13,834 nt of DNA from Muribaculaceae bacterium (GCA_029056365.1 JAIDBM010000017.1:1-13834), one strand, 5' to 3'; shown: positions 6,295 to 13,731, counted from the first letter of the stretch. Notes: generated by a model not told the origin, from the sequence alone. Numbers and translations are program-made.

Positions 6295-7539
6295 CTACAA
6301 CAAAGTTACGACTCCAAGCAGACGGTCGGCCCGGCTACCGGGTTTACGTTCGTACACCTTCACCGTATAACGGTTGACTGTCTGGTATTTGTCGCCTTCT
6401 ATCTGCGCCGTATAGCCTCTGCGTGCCCCGGTCGGGACCGCCAGATACTGATAGTTGTATGCCCCCTGTTTGAGCAGCATCAGACGCTCGTAACAGCCAC
6501 GCTCGCGGTTATAATTCATCCGCGCGTTGTCGTCGAAGCGGCGCATGGTGAAATCGCCGTCGAGAAACACCGTAAGCTCCAGATCATAAGGCATATACAA
6601 CGAAAACACCACCACGGTGTAGTCGGCCTCCGTGTCCGAATCGCTACTGTTGTATTCCCTTATCACATAACCGCCGTTCTGTGTACGGTCGTAGAGATAC
6701 TGCACCTCGTTGCGTGGCTCGTCGGCCTGCAGCTCATGATAATAATAGGGGTCGAAATACTCCACCCTTTCAACGCCCATCGACGGAAACTGGGTGCTTA
6801 CCGTCTCCATCCGGCGGTATTCGTTGCCGGCTTCGAATATCAGCTGCGGCTGATGCTCGTACACCGATACTGTACCCGACATGCGCAGGGGCTGACGCAA
6901 AGCCACCTCGTTGTCGAGACGGCCGTTCTGCTGCACCACCACAAAAAGATCATTGAACGGATCCGAAACGCCACTTTCACGGGTGTCTACAGCAAGCTCA
7001 AGCTGCTGATGCGATTTGTTGTAGTCGACATCGGTGCGGGTAGTGACATTTCCACTCACCGACACCTTTTCCTCGCTTACCATAAAGCGGCACTGCGCCC
7101 ATATGTTTTCGGGATCCGACTCCGGATAAATCTGCAAAAGATAATTACCCGATAATTTCGGACGGATGTCGCCGTTGGGAATCACCAGATTGTAATTTAC
7201 ATAATGCACCGTAGTGGCCGAGGAAAAACGGCTGTCATCGATTTCTCCTTCATTGAAACCGTCGAGGAATTCAGAATCAACCAGCGTCGACTTGCTCCAG
7301 TCGGCATTACAATGAACCAGACGATAACGGAGATAGTCGCGGTCTTCCGAAAGCACATCGAAATTCACCACCAGCACATCGTTGCTGCCGAGACGTATCA
7401 CCGGAGGCCCGAAAGGATCATCCGGCCTGTAGATTCTGAGAGATTTCACCCTGTCGCAAGGCGTGCCTGTCATTGTGTCATCGGCCATAAGAGCGATTCC
7501 TGCCAATGAGAAAAGCAAAATCAACAGACTCCTTACCAT
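6295..7539 (-). CDS. DUF5103 / type IX secretion plug-family protein
   Basis: 414 residues from the ATG at 7539. That start gives a proper signal peptide (MVRSLLILLFSLAGIALMA, cut before ADD or DD). The ATG at 7581 in the same frame would put 14 polar residues ahead of it and lie inside ung, so it was not used. Seen: the N-terminal block VKSLRIYRPDDPFGPPVIRLGS and RYRLVHCNADW, then FNDLFVVVQQNGR, and a C-terminal YNYQYLAVP region, all typical of DUF5103 (PF17116). That family has been named after the Plug protein that closes the SprA outer-membrane translocon of the type IX system. Homologues may also occur in species without a full T9SS, so the gene alone does not prove that system. It overlaps the end of ung by seven bases. 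Expected location: periplasm or inner face of the outer membrane. Confidence 0.88.
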   Translation of the reverse strand: MVRSLLILLFSLAGIALMADDTMTGTPCDRVKSLRIYRPDDPFGPPVIRLGSNDVLVVNFDVLSEDRDYLRYRLVHCNADWSKSTLVDSEFLDGFNEGEIDDSRFSSATTVHYVNYNLVIPNGDIRPKLSGNYLLQIYPESDPENIWAQCRFMVSEEKVSVSGNVTTRTDVDYNKSHQQLELAVDTRESGVSDPFNDLFVVVQQNGRLDNEVALRQPLRMSGTVSVYEHQPQLIFEAGNEYRRMETVSTQFPSMGVERVEYFDPYYYHELQADEPRNEVQYLYDRTQNGGYVIREYNSSDSDTEADYTVVVFSLYMPYDLELTVFLDGDFTMRRFDDNARMNYNRERGCYERLMLLKQGAYNYQYLAVPTGARRGYTAQIEGDKYQTVNRYTVKVYERKPGSRADRLLGVVTLL

Positions 7540-8195
7540 ACCACCGGCTCCTTTCCGTACTTGCTCAGCCAGCTGTTGCATATCGAGAAATGATGGTTGC
7601 CGAAAAAACCACGGTAAGCCGACAACGGCGACGGATGCGGCGATGTAAGCACAAGATGCTTGTCGCGGTCAATCATCCCGGCCTTTTTAATGGCGTAACT
7701 GCCCCAGAGCATAAACACCACGTGATCGCAACTGTCGGAAATCCTGCGTATCACGGCATCGGTAAAACGCTCCCAGCCCCGGCCCTGATGCGAACCGGCC
7801 CGGTGGGCATCGACCGTGAGTGTGGCGTTGAGCAGAAACACTCCCTGCTCCGCCCAGCGGCTCAGGTCGCCGTCCTGCGGCATAGCGGCCCCGGTATCGC
7901 TGCATACTTCCTTGAATATGTTCTGCAGCGACGGCGGAAAGGGAATTCCCGGCGACACCGAAAAACACATGCCGTTGGCCTGCCCCGGTCCATGATACGG
8001 ATCCTGACCGAGAATAACAGCCTTTACACGTGGCAACGGACACGCATCGAAGGCCGCGAATATTTTCGATGCCGGTGGAAACACCTGTCCGACAGCATAT
8101 TTACTGCGGACGAATTCGGTCAGTTCATGAAAATATTCCGCCTCGAATTCTTCAGAAAGAGCGTTTTTCCAACTGCTTTCTATTCGTACATTCAT
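7533..8195 (-). CDS. ung: Uracil-DNA glycosylase
   Basis: 220 residues from the ATG at 8195, close to the usual length of family 1 UDG (about 225). It removes uracil from DNA to start base-excision repair in the cytoplasm. Seen: the water-activating motif GQDPYHGPGQANGMCFS with Asp65; LLNATLTV with Asn123 in the uracil pocket; and HPSPLSAYRGFFG (187-199) with His187 and the DNA-intercalating loop. The frame stays open to 8339, but that extension would run antisense through the tRNA gene and its promoter and has no family similarity, so the internal ATG is the start. The stop codon lies inside the start of the DUF5103 gene (atggtaa), which implies translational coupling. A minus-strand TATATTTG box at 8217-8224 would give a leader of about 17 bases. 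Confidence 0.97.
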   Translation of the reverse strand: MNVRIESSWKNALSEEFEAEYFHELTEFVRSKYAVGQVFPPASKIFAAFDACPLPRVKAVILGQDPYHGPGQANGMCFSVSPGIPFPPSLQNIFKEVCSDTGAAMPQDGDLSRWAEQGVFLLNATLTVDAHRAGSHQGRGWERFTDAVIRRISDSCDHVVFMLWGSYAIKKAGMIDRDKHLVLTSPHPSPLSAYRGFFGNHHFSICNSWLSKYGKEPVVW

Positions 8196-8212
8196 ATTTG
8201 GTCTCGATTTTA

Positions 8213-8244
8213 TTTGCAAATATACAAAAAAAGCTGTACTTTTG
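8213..8244 (+). promoter_or_regulatory. Bacteroides-type promoter for the tRNA gene
   Basis: TTTG at 8213-8216 and TACTTTTG at 8237-8244 match the Bacteroidetes sigma-ABfr consensus (TTTG, 19-21 bases, TAnnTTTG) with a 20-base gap. Initiation would fall about 10-15 bases before the tRNA. Confidence 0.75.
8217..8224 (-). promoter_or_regulatory. Probable -7 box of the ung operon
   Basis: The minus strand reads TATATTTG, an exact TAnnTTTG match, 21 bases upstream of the ung ATG. A TTTG box occurs at 8250-8253 on that strand, but 25 bases away, longer than usual, so only the -7 element is well supported. It directly abuts the plus-strand -33 box of the tRNA promoter. Confidence 0.5.
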
Positions 8245-8261
8245 CACTGCAAAATCCAAAC

Positions 8262-8333
8262 GCACCCATAGTTCAATGGATAGAATAACGGATTCCGGTT
8301 CCGTCGATTGGGGTTCGACTCCCCATGGGTGTA
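8262..8333 (+). tRNA. tRNA-Arg (anticodon CCG)
   Basis: A full cloverleaf can be drawn by hand. The acceptor stem gcaccca/tgggtgt has a terminal G-U pair and U8-A9 follow. The D stem is gttc/gaat with loop aatggata. The anticodon stem acgga/tccgt encloses loop ttccggt, giving anticodon CCG at 8295-8297. The variable loop has 4 bases, the T stem is tgggg/cccca with loop ttcgact, and the discriminator is A. CCA is not encoded and must be added by the nucleotidyltransferase. It decodes CGG arginine codons. An A in the D loop suits arginine identity. Confidence 0.95.
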
Positions 8334-8337
8334 CTTC

Positions 8338-8366
8338 AAGGCGTGCCTGCAGGCACGCCTTTTTTG
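8338..8366 (+). terminator. Intrinsic terminator of the tRNA gene
   Basis: A loopless 24-base palindrome (arm aaggcgtgcctg) is followed by five further Ts. It starts 5 bases after the tRNA and would end its short transcript. It also faces the end of the minus-strand small-protein gene at 8391. Confidence 0.88.
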
Positions 8367-8390
8367 TTCAGAAAAAAGAAGCAGCCGGGT

Positions 8391-8750
8391 CTAACGCGCC
8401 TCCGTGGACGACAATGTCTCGTCGAGGTAATTGCGAGTGGCCGGTACAAATGGCTGCGATGCCTTCCGGCGGCCTTTGCGCCCATGCGCCGCGGAATCGG
8501 CCTTTTGTCCTCCGGCTTTCCGTTCTTTACCGTTCCGTACAGTATCCACCCTGCCGGAATCGGCAAGCTGGCCAAGCAAAAGGTCCAGACTGTCGGCCTT
8601 CGCCCTGTATGCACTGTCGGCGGCTGCTATGGCAGCAGAATCGCCGCCGGAATTACCGCCGGGCATCATGGTGCATGTAGCCACGAGCAATGCCACAGTC
8701 AACGCACACAAGGCTATGGTCTCACCCTTAGTGAACCGGCTTTTAATCAT
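8391..8750 (-). CDS. Small single-pass membrane protein of unknown function
   Basis: 119 residues from the ATG at 8750, which overlaps the stop of the transporter gene by four bases (atga); an earlier in-frame ATG at 8816 would lie inside that gene and was rejected. Seen: a short basic N-terminus (MIKSRFTKGE), one hydrophobic helix at about 11-28, then a Gly/Ser linker, a helix-prone stretch DSAYRAKADSLDLLLGQLADS (45-65) and a Lys/Arg-rich region (72-97), ending in a conserved-looking RNYLDETLSS. The TKGE-plus-helix opening recalls Bacteroidetes ComEA-like helix-hairpin-helix proteins, but no helix-hairpin-helix domain is present and none is found in other frames downstream, so it is either a short relative or unrelated. 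Co-translation with the transporter suggests they are used together. Function unknown. Confidence 0.75.
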   Translation of the reverse strand: MIKSRFTKGETIALCALTVALLVATCTMMPGGNSGGDSAAIAAADSAYRAKADSLDLLLGQLADSGRVDTVRNGKERKAGGQKADSAAHGRKGRRKASQPFVPATRNYLDETLSSTEAR

Positions 8751-10123
8751 ATGTCGATGAAATTTGAAAGCAGAATCATCGCAATCATCAGCGGAGCGAG
8801 GAAACGAATCACCCATTTCACCAGCACATGGCTGCGGCTGCGACGGCTGCCGTAGTTTGTAAGCTCATCCCGGAGCAATCCTGCCGGAGCAAACCAGCCG
8901 ACATACACACACACTCCTATCGAAACCAGCGGCAACAATATGTTCGTGGCAAAATTATCCAGAAAATCGAATATTGTACGCCCGAATATCGTAAAGCCCG
9001 ACAGCGACCCGAACGACAGCGAGCACAACGCGCTCAGAACCACCAGAGGCAACAACACCACAAGAGTAGCCTTGACGCGCCCCATGCGCAGGCGGTCCTG
9101 CATAAAGGCTATCGTAACTTCGGCAATCGACACACAGCTTGTCAGGGCCGCCACAAGAAGCAGCACAAAGAACAGAGTGGACCACACACACGGTGCCGGA
9201 AGATTGGCGAAAACCTCGGGCAAAGTCACAAATATCAGAGTGGCTCCGCGCAGTTCATGATCGGCAAGTCCGAACGACGTTACAGCCGGGAATATGATGA
9301 AACCCATAAGCACCGCCACCAGAAGCGACATCAGCGATACAATTCCCGATGTCTTGCCAAGCTTGGTATCAGCCGGATAATATGCCGAATAAGTTATCAG
9401 TATGCCCATGCCCAGACTTAGCGAGAAAAATGTCTGGCCCAGCGCGCTCACAAGCACTCCCGGTGTGATTTTACTAAAGTCAGGACGCAGGAAAAACTCC
9501 AGTCCCTCGCCGGCTCCGGGCAAAGTGAGCGTAACGCAGCACAACGCCAGCAGTATAACAAAAAGCACAGGCATAAGCACGTTGCTCAGACGCTCTATAC
9601 CCTTCTGGACGCCCCATACCAGCACGCCTATGTTAATGGCTATCATGCCGTAAGTGGCAAGCAGCGGAGTTGTGTCGGTGCATATATAGTCGGCCATCTT
9701 CTGCCTGAAAAAACCATCGGCCGCCGCTGTGCCGTGTATGGTCTGCAGTCCGTCGAACAAGCCGCCGTCGACCGACTGAATGAGGTACACCAGAGTCCAT
9801 CCGGCCACAACCATGTAAAATGTAAGTATCAGATACGAGGCCAGTATCGACAGCGCTCCTACACCCCACCATGCGGTTCGCGGCGACAACCGCTGGAACA
9901 CACCCACCGCATCGCTTCGCCCGGCTCTGCCGAGCGAGAACTCGGCCAGCATCACCGGAATACCGAGCAAAACAGTGCACGCCACATACACAAGCAGGAA
10001 AGCGGCTCCGCCGTTGGCCTGTGTCTCAGCCGGGAAACGCCACACATTGCCCAGTCCGACGGCCGAGCCGACAGTAGCCATCACCAGGCCGATTTTCGAT
10101 GAAAAATTAGTTTTTTCTGCCAT
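8747..10123 (-). CDS. Sodium-dependent transporter, NSS/SNF family
   Basis: 458 residues, typical for bacterial neurotransmitter:sodium symporters (LeuT-like), which import amino acids or related solutes across the inner membrane with Na+. Seen: the signature of helix 1 near residues 10-30 (KIGLVMATVGSAVGLGNVWRFP), which holds the unwound Na+/substrate site; ANGGAAFLLVY in helix 2; FFSLSLGMGILITYSAY in helix 6; about 11-12 hydrophobic segments overall; and a final helix IRFLAPLMIAMILL. The substrate cannot be assigned. It lies 77 bases after cdaA with no terminator seen between them, so it may be part of the same transcript, and its stop overlaps the small membrane protein's start. Confidence 0.95.
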   Translation of the reverse strand: MAEKTNFSSKIGLVMATVGSAVGLGNVWRFPAETQANGGAAFLLVYVACTVLLGIPVMLAEFSLGRAGRSDAVGVFQRLSPRTAWWGVGALSILASYLILTFYMVVAGWTLVYLIQSVDGGLFDGLQTIHGTAAADGFFRQKMADYICTDTTPLLATYGMIAINIGVLVWGVQKGIERLSNVLMPVLFVILLALCCVTLTLPGAGEGLEFFLRPDFSKITPGVLVSALGQTFFSLSLGMGILITYSAYYPADTKLGKTSGIVSLMSLLVAVLMGFIIFPAVTSFGLADHELRGATLIFVTLPEVFANLPAPCVWSTLFFVLLLVAALTSCVSIAEVTIAFMQDRLRMGRVKATLVVLLPLVVLSALCSLSFGSLSGFTIFGRTIFDFLDNFATNILLPLVSIGVCVYVGWFAPAGLLRDELTNYGSRRSRSHVLVKWVIRFLAPLMIAMILLSNFIDI

Positions 10124-10200
10124 AGTCGATTAAATTTTGGTCCGGTATACGCAACACTATGACTCAGGCCGCGATTACCGGCAGGTTTCAATATCTGATA

Positions 10201-10968
10201 TTAAAACACCAAAGCACTGAGTCTATGTTCAAGGTCGGTAGAACTAAGACGCGTATAAAGCTTGCCACGGTGGGCAAACGATATGCGTCCGGTCTCTTCC
10301 GAAACCACTATGGCCGCGGCATCGCACGCCTGCGCTATTCCGAGTGCCGAACGGTGGCGCAGTCCGAGCGACCGTGGCACATCGCTGTCGTGACTCACCG
10401 GCAGAATGCAGCCCGCCGAGGCAAGCCGTCCGTGTGCCACAATCAGCGCTCCGTCGTGCAAAGGAGAGTTTTTGAAGAATATGTTTTCAATCAGGCGTGT
10501 GTTGATACGTGCATCGATAATGTCGCCTGTCTTTTCATAGTCATCGAGCGGAACCGTCTGTTCTATCACAATCAAAGCGCCAGTCTTGCTCTTTGCCATT
10601 GCCATACATGCATAGACTATAGCCAGAATCCACTCATGCTTTTTTTCATCCTCATCATGGTGGTGATGGAAAAGCGTGCGCAGAAAACGCCATCGCCGGT
10701 GTGAGCCCATCTCCACAAGAAAACGTTTTATCTGATCCTGGAACAAAATCACAAGTATAAGCAGCCCTATGCCCATGAATTTGTCGAGAATCGATCCTAT
10801 CAGGCGCATGTCGAATATCTCGCTGGCGAATACCCACAGAATGGTAAACGCCATCACACCGTAGAATATATTGATTGTACCCGACTCTTTCATCAGGCGG
10901 TAGACATAATACAGCAGCAATGCCACCAACAGTATGTCAACTATATCTTTGATTCCGAAATCTATCAT
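10201..10968 (-). CDS. cdaA: Diadenylate cyclase, CdaA type
   Basis: 255 residues. It condenses two ATP to cyclic di-AMP, a second messenger controlling potassium and osmotic balance and cell-wall state. Seen: three N-terminal membrane helices (about 8-24, 33-50, 63-77), a linker, then the DAC domain with DGA at 172-174 (SPLHDGALIV) and RHR at 204-206 (GLRHRSALGIA), the ATP-binding and catalytic motifs; GALIVIE at 130-136 also fits. The linker carries an unusual HHHHDEDE run at 100-107. The gene follows folP after 41 bases; a folP-cdaA pair is, as I recall, common in Bacteroidetes. No CdaR regulator gene is visible here. The gene is also called dacA or ybbP. Confidence 0.96.
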   Translation of the reverse strand: MIDFGIKDIVDILLVALLLYYVYRLMKESGTINIFYGVMAFTILWVFASEIFDMRLIGSILDKFMGIGLLILVILFQDQIKRFLVEMGSHRRWRFLRTLFHHHHDEDEKKHEWILAIVYACMAMAKSKTGALIVIEQTVPLDDYEKTGDIIDARINTRLIENIFFKNSPLHDGALIVAHGRLASAGCILPVSHDSDVPRSLGLRHRSALGIAQACDAAAIVVSEETGRISFAHRGKLYTRLSSTDLEHRLSALVF

Positions 10969-10975
10969 TTTTAGC

Positions 10976-11000
10976 GGAGAGATTTATAAGGAGAGATTTA
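10976..11000. repeat. Two 11-base direct repeats in the folP-cdaA gap
   Basis: The sequence ggagagattta occurs at 10976-10986 and again at 10990-11000, separated by three bases, in the 41-base space just ahead of the cdaA start. On the coding strand this reads TAAATCTCTCC twice. It could bind a regulator or reflect a local slip duplication; no known site was recognised. Confidence 0.6.
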
Positions 11001-11009
11001 ACATATATT

Positions 11010-11849
11010 TCAGCATCCGGCCATTGCGCTGTAAATTTCCACAGCCTCCCTGGCCGCACGCACATCATGGACCCTCAGAATGGCTGCGCCACGGTCGAGA
11101 GCGAGCATGTTCACAGCGGTAGTGCCGTTCAGCGCCTCGCCGCTGTCAATGCCCAACAGACGGCTTATCATCGATTTTCGCGACATGCCGGCAAGCACCG
11201 GACGACCAAGCATATTGAATGCATCGAGGTCGCGCAACAAACGGTAGTTCTGCTCCAGAGTCTTGCTGAAACCGAAGCCGGGGTCTATGATCACATCATT
11301 CACCCCAAGAAGCGACAGCTTGTGGAGCCGCACGCTGAGTTCGCCTATCACGTCGGCTGTCACATCAGCATAATCGCAACGTGTCTGCATATCGGCCGGA
11401 GTACCACGCATATGCATAAGAATATACGGCACACCGAGCGCGGCCACCGTCTCAAACATAGCGTCATCGAGTGTTCCGCCCGAAATGTCGTTCACAATGT
11501 CGGCGCCCCACTCCGTCGCCGCTTTTGCCGCCACTCCGGCGCGGAATGTATCCACACTCACCGGAATATCCGAACTCACCGAACGAACGGACTCAAGAGC
11601 CTCCCGCAAACGTCGGCACTCCTCGGCCTCGCTTACATCTCCGGCTCCCGGACGCGAGGAATAAGCACCCAGATCAATCATGTCGGCACCCTCATCGACC
11701 ATCTGCCGGGTCCGCTCGGCCACCTGTGCGGACAGCGGAGTCCGCGACCCGGCAAAAAACGAATCAGGAGTGGCGTTTATAATACCCATGACGGCAGGCC
11801 GGTCATATCCGACCAGCCTGCCGTTTATATTCAGGGTGAACGGTATCAT
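11010..11849 (-). CDS. folP: Dihydropteroate synthase
   Basis: 279 residues, the usual length. It joins p-aminobenzoate to dihydropterin pyrophosphate in folate synthesis and is the sulfonamide target. Seen, in TIM-barrel order: GIINATPDSFF (22-32), GADMIDLGAYSSRPG (54-68), SVDTF (98-102), DIVNDISGG (117-125), ILMHMRG (143-149), IIDPGFGFSKT (187-197), GMSRKS (221-226) and the final RVHDV (259-263). All key loops are present, so the enzyme should be active. Its ATG overlaps the typA stop (tgatg), which implies translational coupling, and it precedes cdaA. Confidence 0.97.
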   Translation of the reverse strand: MIPFTLNINGRLVGYDRPAVMGIINATPDSFFAGSRTPLSAQVAERTRQMVDEGADMIDLGAYSSRPGAGDVSEAEECRRLREALESVRSVSSDIPVSVDTFRAGVAAKAATEWGADIVNDISGGTLDDAMFETVAALGVPYILMHMRGTPADMQTRCDYADVTADVIGELSVRLHKLSLLGVNDVIIDPGFGFSKTLEQNYRLLRDLDAFNMLGRPVLAGMSRKSMISRLLGIDSGEALNGTTAVNMLALDRGAAILRVHDVRAAREAVEIYSAMAGC

Positions 11850-13645
11850 CAGCGGTTGGCGCGTTTGCGTTCAATCTCGTCAAGAATAATCTTGCGCAGA
11901 CGCAGATGATGAGGTGTCACCTCCACATATTCATCTTCCTTTATATACTCCAGCGCCTCCTCGAGCGAGAATACCACCGGTGGCACTATACGGGCCTTGT
12001 CGTCGGCACCCGAAGCACGCATATTGGTAAGCTTCTTCGACTTGGTGACATTCACCACAATATCGTTGTCTTTTGCGTTCTCGCCGACAACCTGCCCGGC
12101 ATACACTTCCTCCTGAGGGAAGATAAAGAATTTGCCACGGTCCTGAAGCTTGTCGATGGCATAGGCATAGGCTGTTCCAGCCTCAAGCGCTATAAGCGAA
12201 CCGTTGGTACGGCGTTCGATATCGCCCTTCCACGGCTGATATTCCAAAAAGCGGTGAGCCATTATGGCCTCGCCGGCCGAGGCCGTAAGAACATTGTTGC
12301 GAAGTCCGATTATACCCCGCGACGGAATCTGGAACTCCATGTGAACCCGGTCGTTCTGCGTGGTCATCGACACAAGCTCACCCTTACGGCGGGTTACCAT
12401 ATCGATGATTCTCGACGAATATTCATCGGTCACATTCACTGTAAGCAGTTCCACAGGCTCGCACTTGCGACCATCGATTTCCTTAATGATTACCTGAGGC
12501 TGCCCCACCTGAAGTTCATACCCTTCGCGGCGCATTGTCTCGATGAGCACCGACAGATGAAGCACTCCACGACCGAACACAGTCCACACATCCTCATGGT
12601 CGGCCTTGGTTACACGCAATGCCAGATTCCGGTCGAGTTCCTTGGTCAGACGGTCGCCGATATGTCGTGATGTAACGAACTTTCCATCGCGCCCGAAGAA
12701 CGGACTGTCGTTGATTGTGAATGTCATCGACATGGTAGGCTCATCGATAGCTATGCGTGGCAGCGGCTCGGGATTTTCGATAGCCGCTACAGTATCGCCG
12801 ATTTCAAAACCATCGATACCGACGAGAGCGCAAATATCACCACTCTTCACCGACTGCACCTTCTTTCGGCCCATACCTTCAAAGGTATGCAGCTCCTTGA
12901 TTCGCTGCTTCACTATCGAGCCGTCTTTCTTGCACAAAGCAACATCCATGCCTTCGCGCAACTCGCCGCGATGCACGCGTCCGATGGCGATACGGCCCAC
13001 ATAGCTTGAAAAATCGAGCGAAGTAACAAGCATCTGAGCATCTCCCTCATATACCACCGGCTCGGGAATATACTCAATTATGGCATCGAGCAAAGGAAGG
13101 ATATTATCGGTAGGCTTCTGCCAGTCGGTACTCATCCAACCCTCTTTTGCCGAACCGTAAATTGTAGGAAAATCAAGCTGCTCCTCCGTTGCATCCAGAT
13201 TGAACATCAGGTCAAACACCATCTCCTGCACCTCATCCGGACGGCAATTAGGCTTATCCACCTTATTTACCACAACCACCGGTTTCAGGCCCATCTGTAT
13301 GGCCTTCTGAAGCACAAAGCGAGTCTGAGGCATCGGACCCTCGAAAGCATCGACAAGAAGCAGACAGCCATCGGCCATATTCAGCACACGCTCAACTTCG
13401 CCGCCGAAATCGGCGTGCCCCGGAGTATCGATGATATTGATTTTATAACCCTTGTAATCGATCGACACATTTTTTGACAGAATTGTTATTCCGCGTTCAC
13501 GTTCGAGGTCATTATTGTCGAGAATAAGTTCTCCGGCATTCTGGTTCTCACGGAAGAGATTGCCGGCCAGAAGCATCTTGTCGACTACAGTAGTCTTGCC
13601 ATGGTCGACATGTGCTATAATTGCAATATTTCTAATTTTCTGCAT
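11849..13645 (-). CDS. typA: Translational GTPase TypA/BipA
   Basis: 598 residues, full length for the family (about 600). A ribosome-associated GTPase related to EF-G and LepA that helps large-subunit assembly and growth under stress or cold. Seen: G1 AHVDHGKT (11-18), G2 RGITI (51-55), G3 DTPGH (73-77), G4 NKVD (127-130), then the beta-barrel domain II, EF-G III/V-like domains, and a BipA-type C-terminus with VNVTKSKKLTNMRASG near residue 530, which is involved in ribosome binding. The start ATG at 13645 gives the standard MQKIRNIAIIAHVDHGKT opening. It is the first minus-strand gene of the typA-folP-cdaA run. Confidence 0.98.
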   Translation of the reverse strand: MQKIRNIAIIAHVDHGKTTVVDKMLLAGNLFRENQNAGELILDNNDLERERGITILSKNVSIDYKGYKINIIDTPGHADFGGEVERVLNMADGCLLLVDAFEGPMPQTRFVLQKAIQMGLKPVVVVNKVDKPNCRPDEVQEMVFDLMFNLDATEEQLDFPTIYGSAKEGWMSTDWQKPTDNILPLLDAIIEYIPEPVVYEGDAQMLVTSLDFSSYVGRIAIGRVHRGELREGMDVALCKKDGSIVKQRIKELHTFEGMGRKKVQSVKSGDICALVGIDGFEIGDTVAAIENPEPLPRIAIDEPTMSMTFTINDSPFFGRDGKFVTSRHIGDRLTKELDRNLALRVTKADHEDVWTVFGRGVLHLSVLIETMRREGYELQVGQPQVIIKEIDGRKCEPVELLTVNVTDEYSSRIIDMVTRRKGELVSMTTQNDRVHMEFQIPSRGIIGLRNNVLTASAGEAIMAHRFLEYQPWKGDIERRTNGSLIALEAGTAYAYAIDKLQDRGKFFIFPQEEVYAGQVVGENAKDNDIVVNVTKSKKLTNMRASGADDKARIVPPVVFSLEEALEYIKEDEYVEVTPHHLRLRKIILDEIERKRANR

Positions 13646-13672
13646 ATACTGAATATGATCTTGTAGCTATGG

Positions 13673-13689
13673 AAACGCGCTCAGCGTTT
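13673..13689 (-). other. Short inverted repeat in the typA leader
   Basis: aaacgc and gcgttt are separated by five bases, 28-44 bases ahead of the typA start. A 6-base stem would form at the very 5' end of the mRNA, just downstream of the predicted promoter box. It could protect the 5' end or modulate initiation; the role is inferred only. Confidence 0.4.
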
Positions 13690-13697
13690 TGCGAATG

Positions 13698-13705
13698 CAA
13701 AGTTA
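13698..13705 (-). promoter_or_regulatory. Probable -7 box of the typA promoter
   Basis: The minus strand reads TAACTTTG, matching TAnnTTTG exactly, 53 bases upstream of the typA start. A TTTG -33 box at the normal spacing is not seen; that area is instead occupied by a 13-base palindrome at 13719-13731. Transcription would start near 13690. Confidence 0.55.
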
Positions 13706-13718
13706 CACAGAATTTTTC

Positions 13719-13731
13719 ATACATAATGTAT
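13719..13731. repeat. 13-base palindrome upstream of typA (possible operator)
   Basis: atacat and atgtat flank a single A. The site covers the -33 region of the predicted typA promoter and lies in the space towards whatever gene follows on the right. Its position and dyad symmetry suit a dimeric regulator, but AT-rich DNA makes chance occurrence quite possible. Confidence 0.35.

Noticed and set aside
5640..6377. Plus-strand open frame over the DUF3109 gene
   Set aside because: The minus strand encodes the diagnostic DUF3109 cysteine motifs; the plus frame has no family features.
8196..8339. N-terminal extension of ung by 48 codons
   Set aside because: It would be antisense to the tRNA, remove the promoter region, and adds residues not found in the UDG family.
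8262..8366. tRNA-Arg as an integration site of a mobile element
   Set aside because: No integrase, no repeated tRNA 3' end and no cargo-type genes on either side.
11067..11909. Plus-strand 280-codon open frame over folP
   Set aside because: folP motifs on the minus strand are complete; the plus frame is His/Arg-rich shadow sequence.
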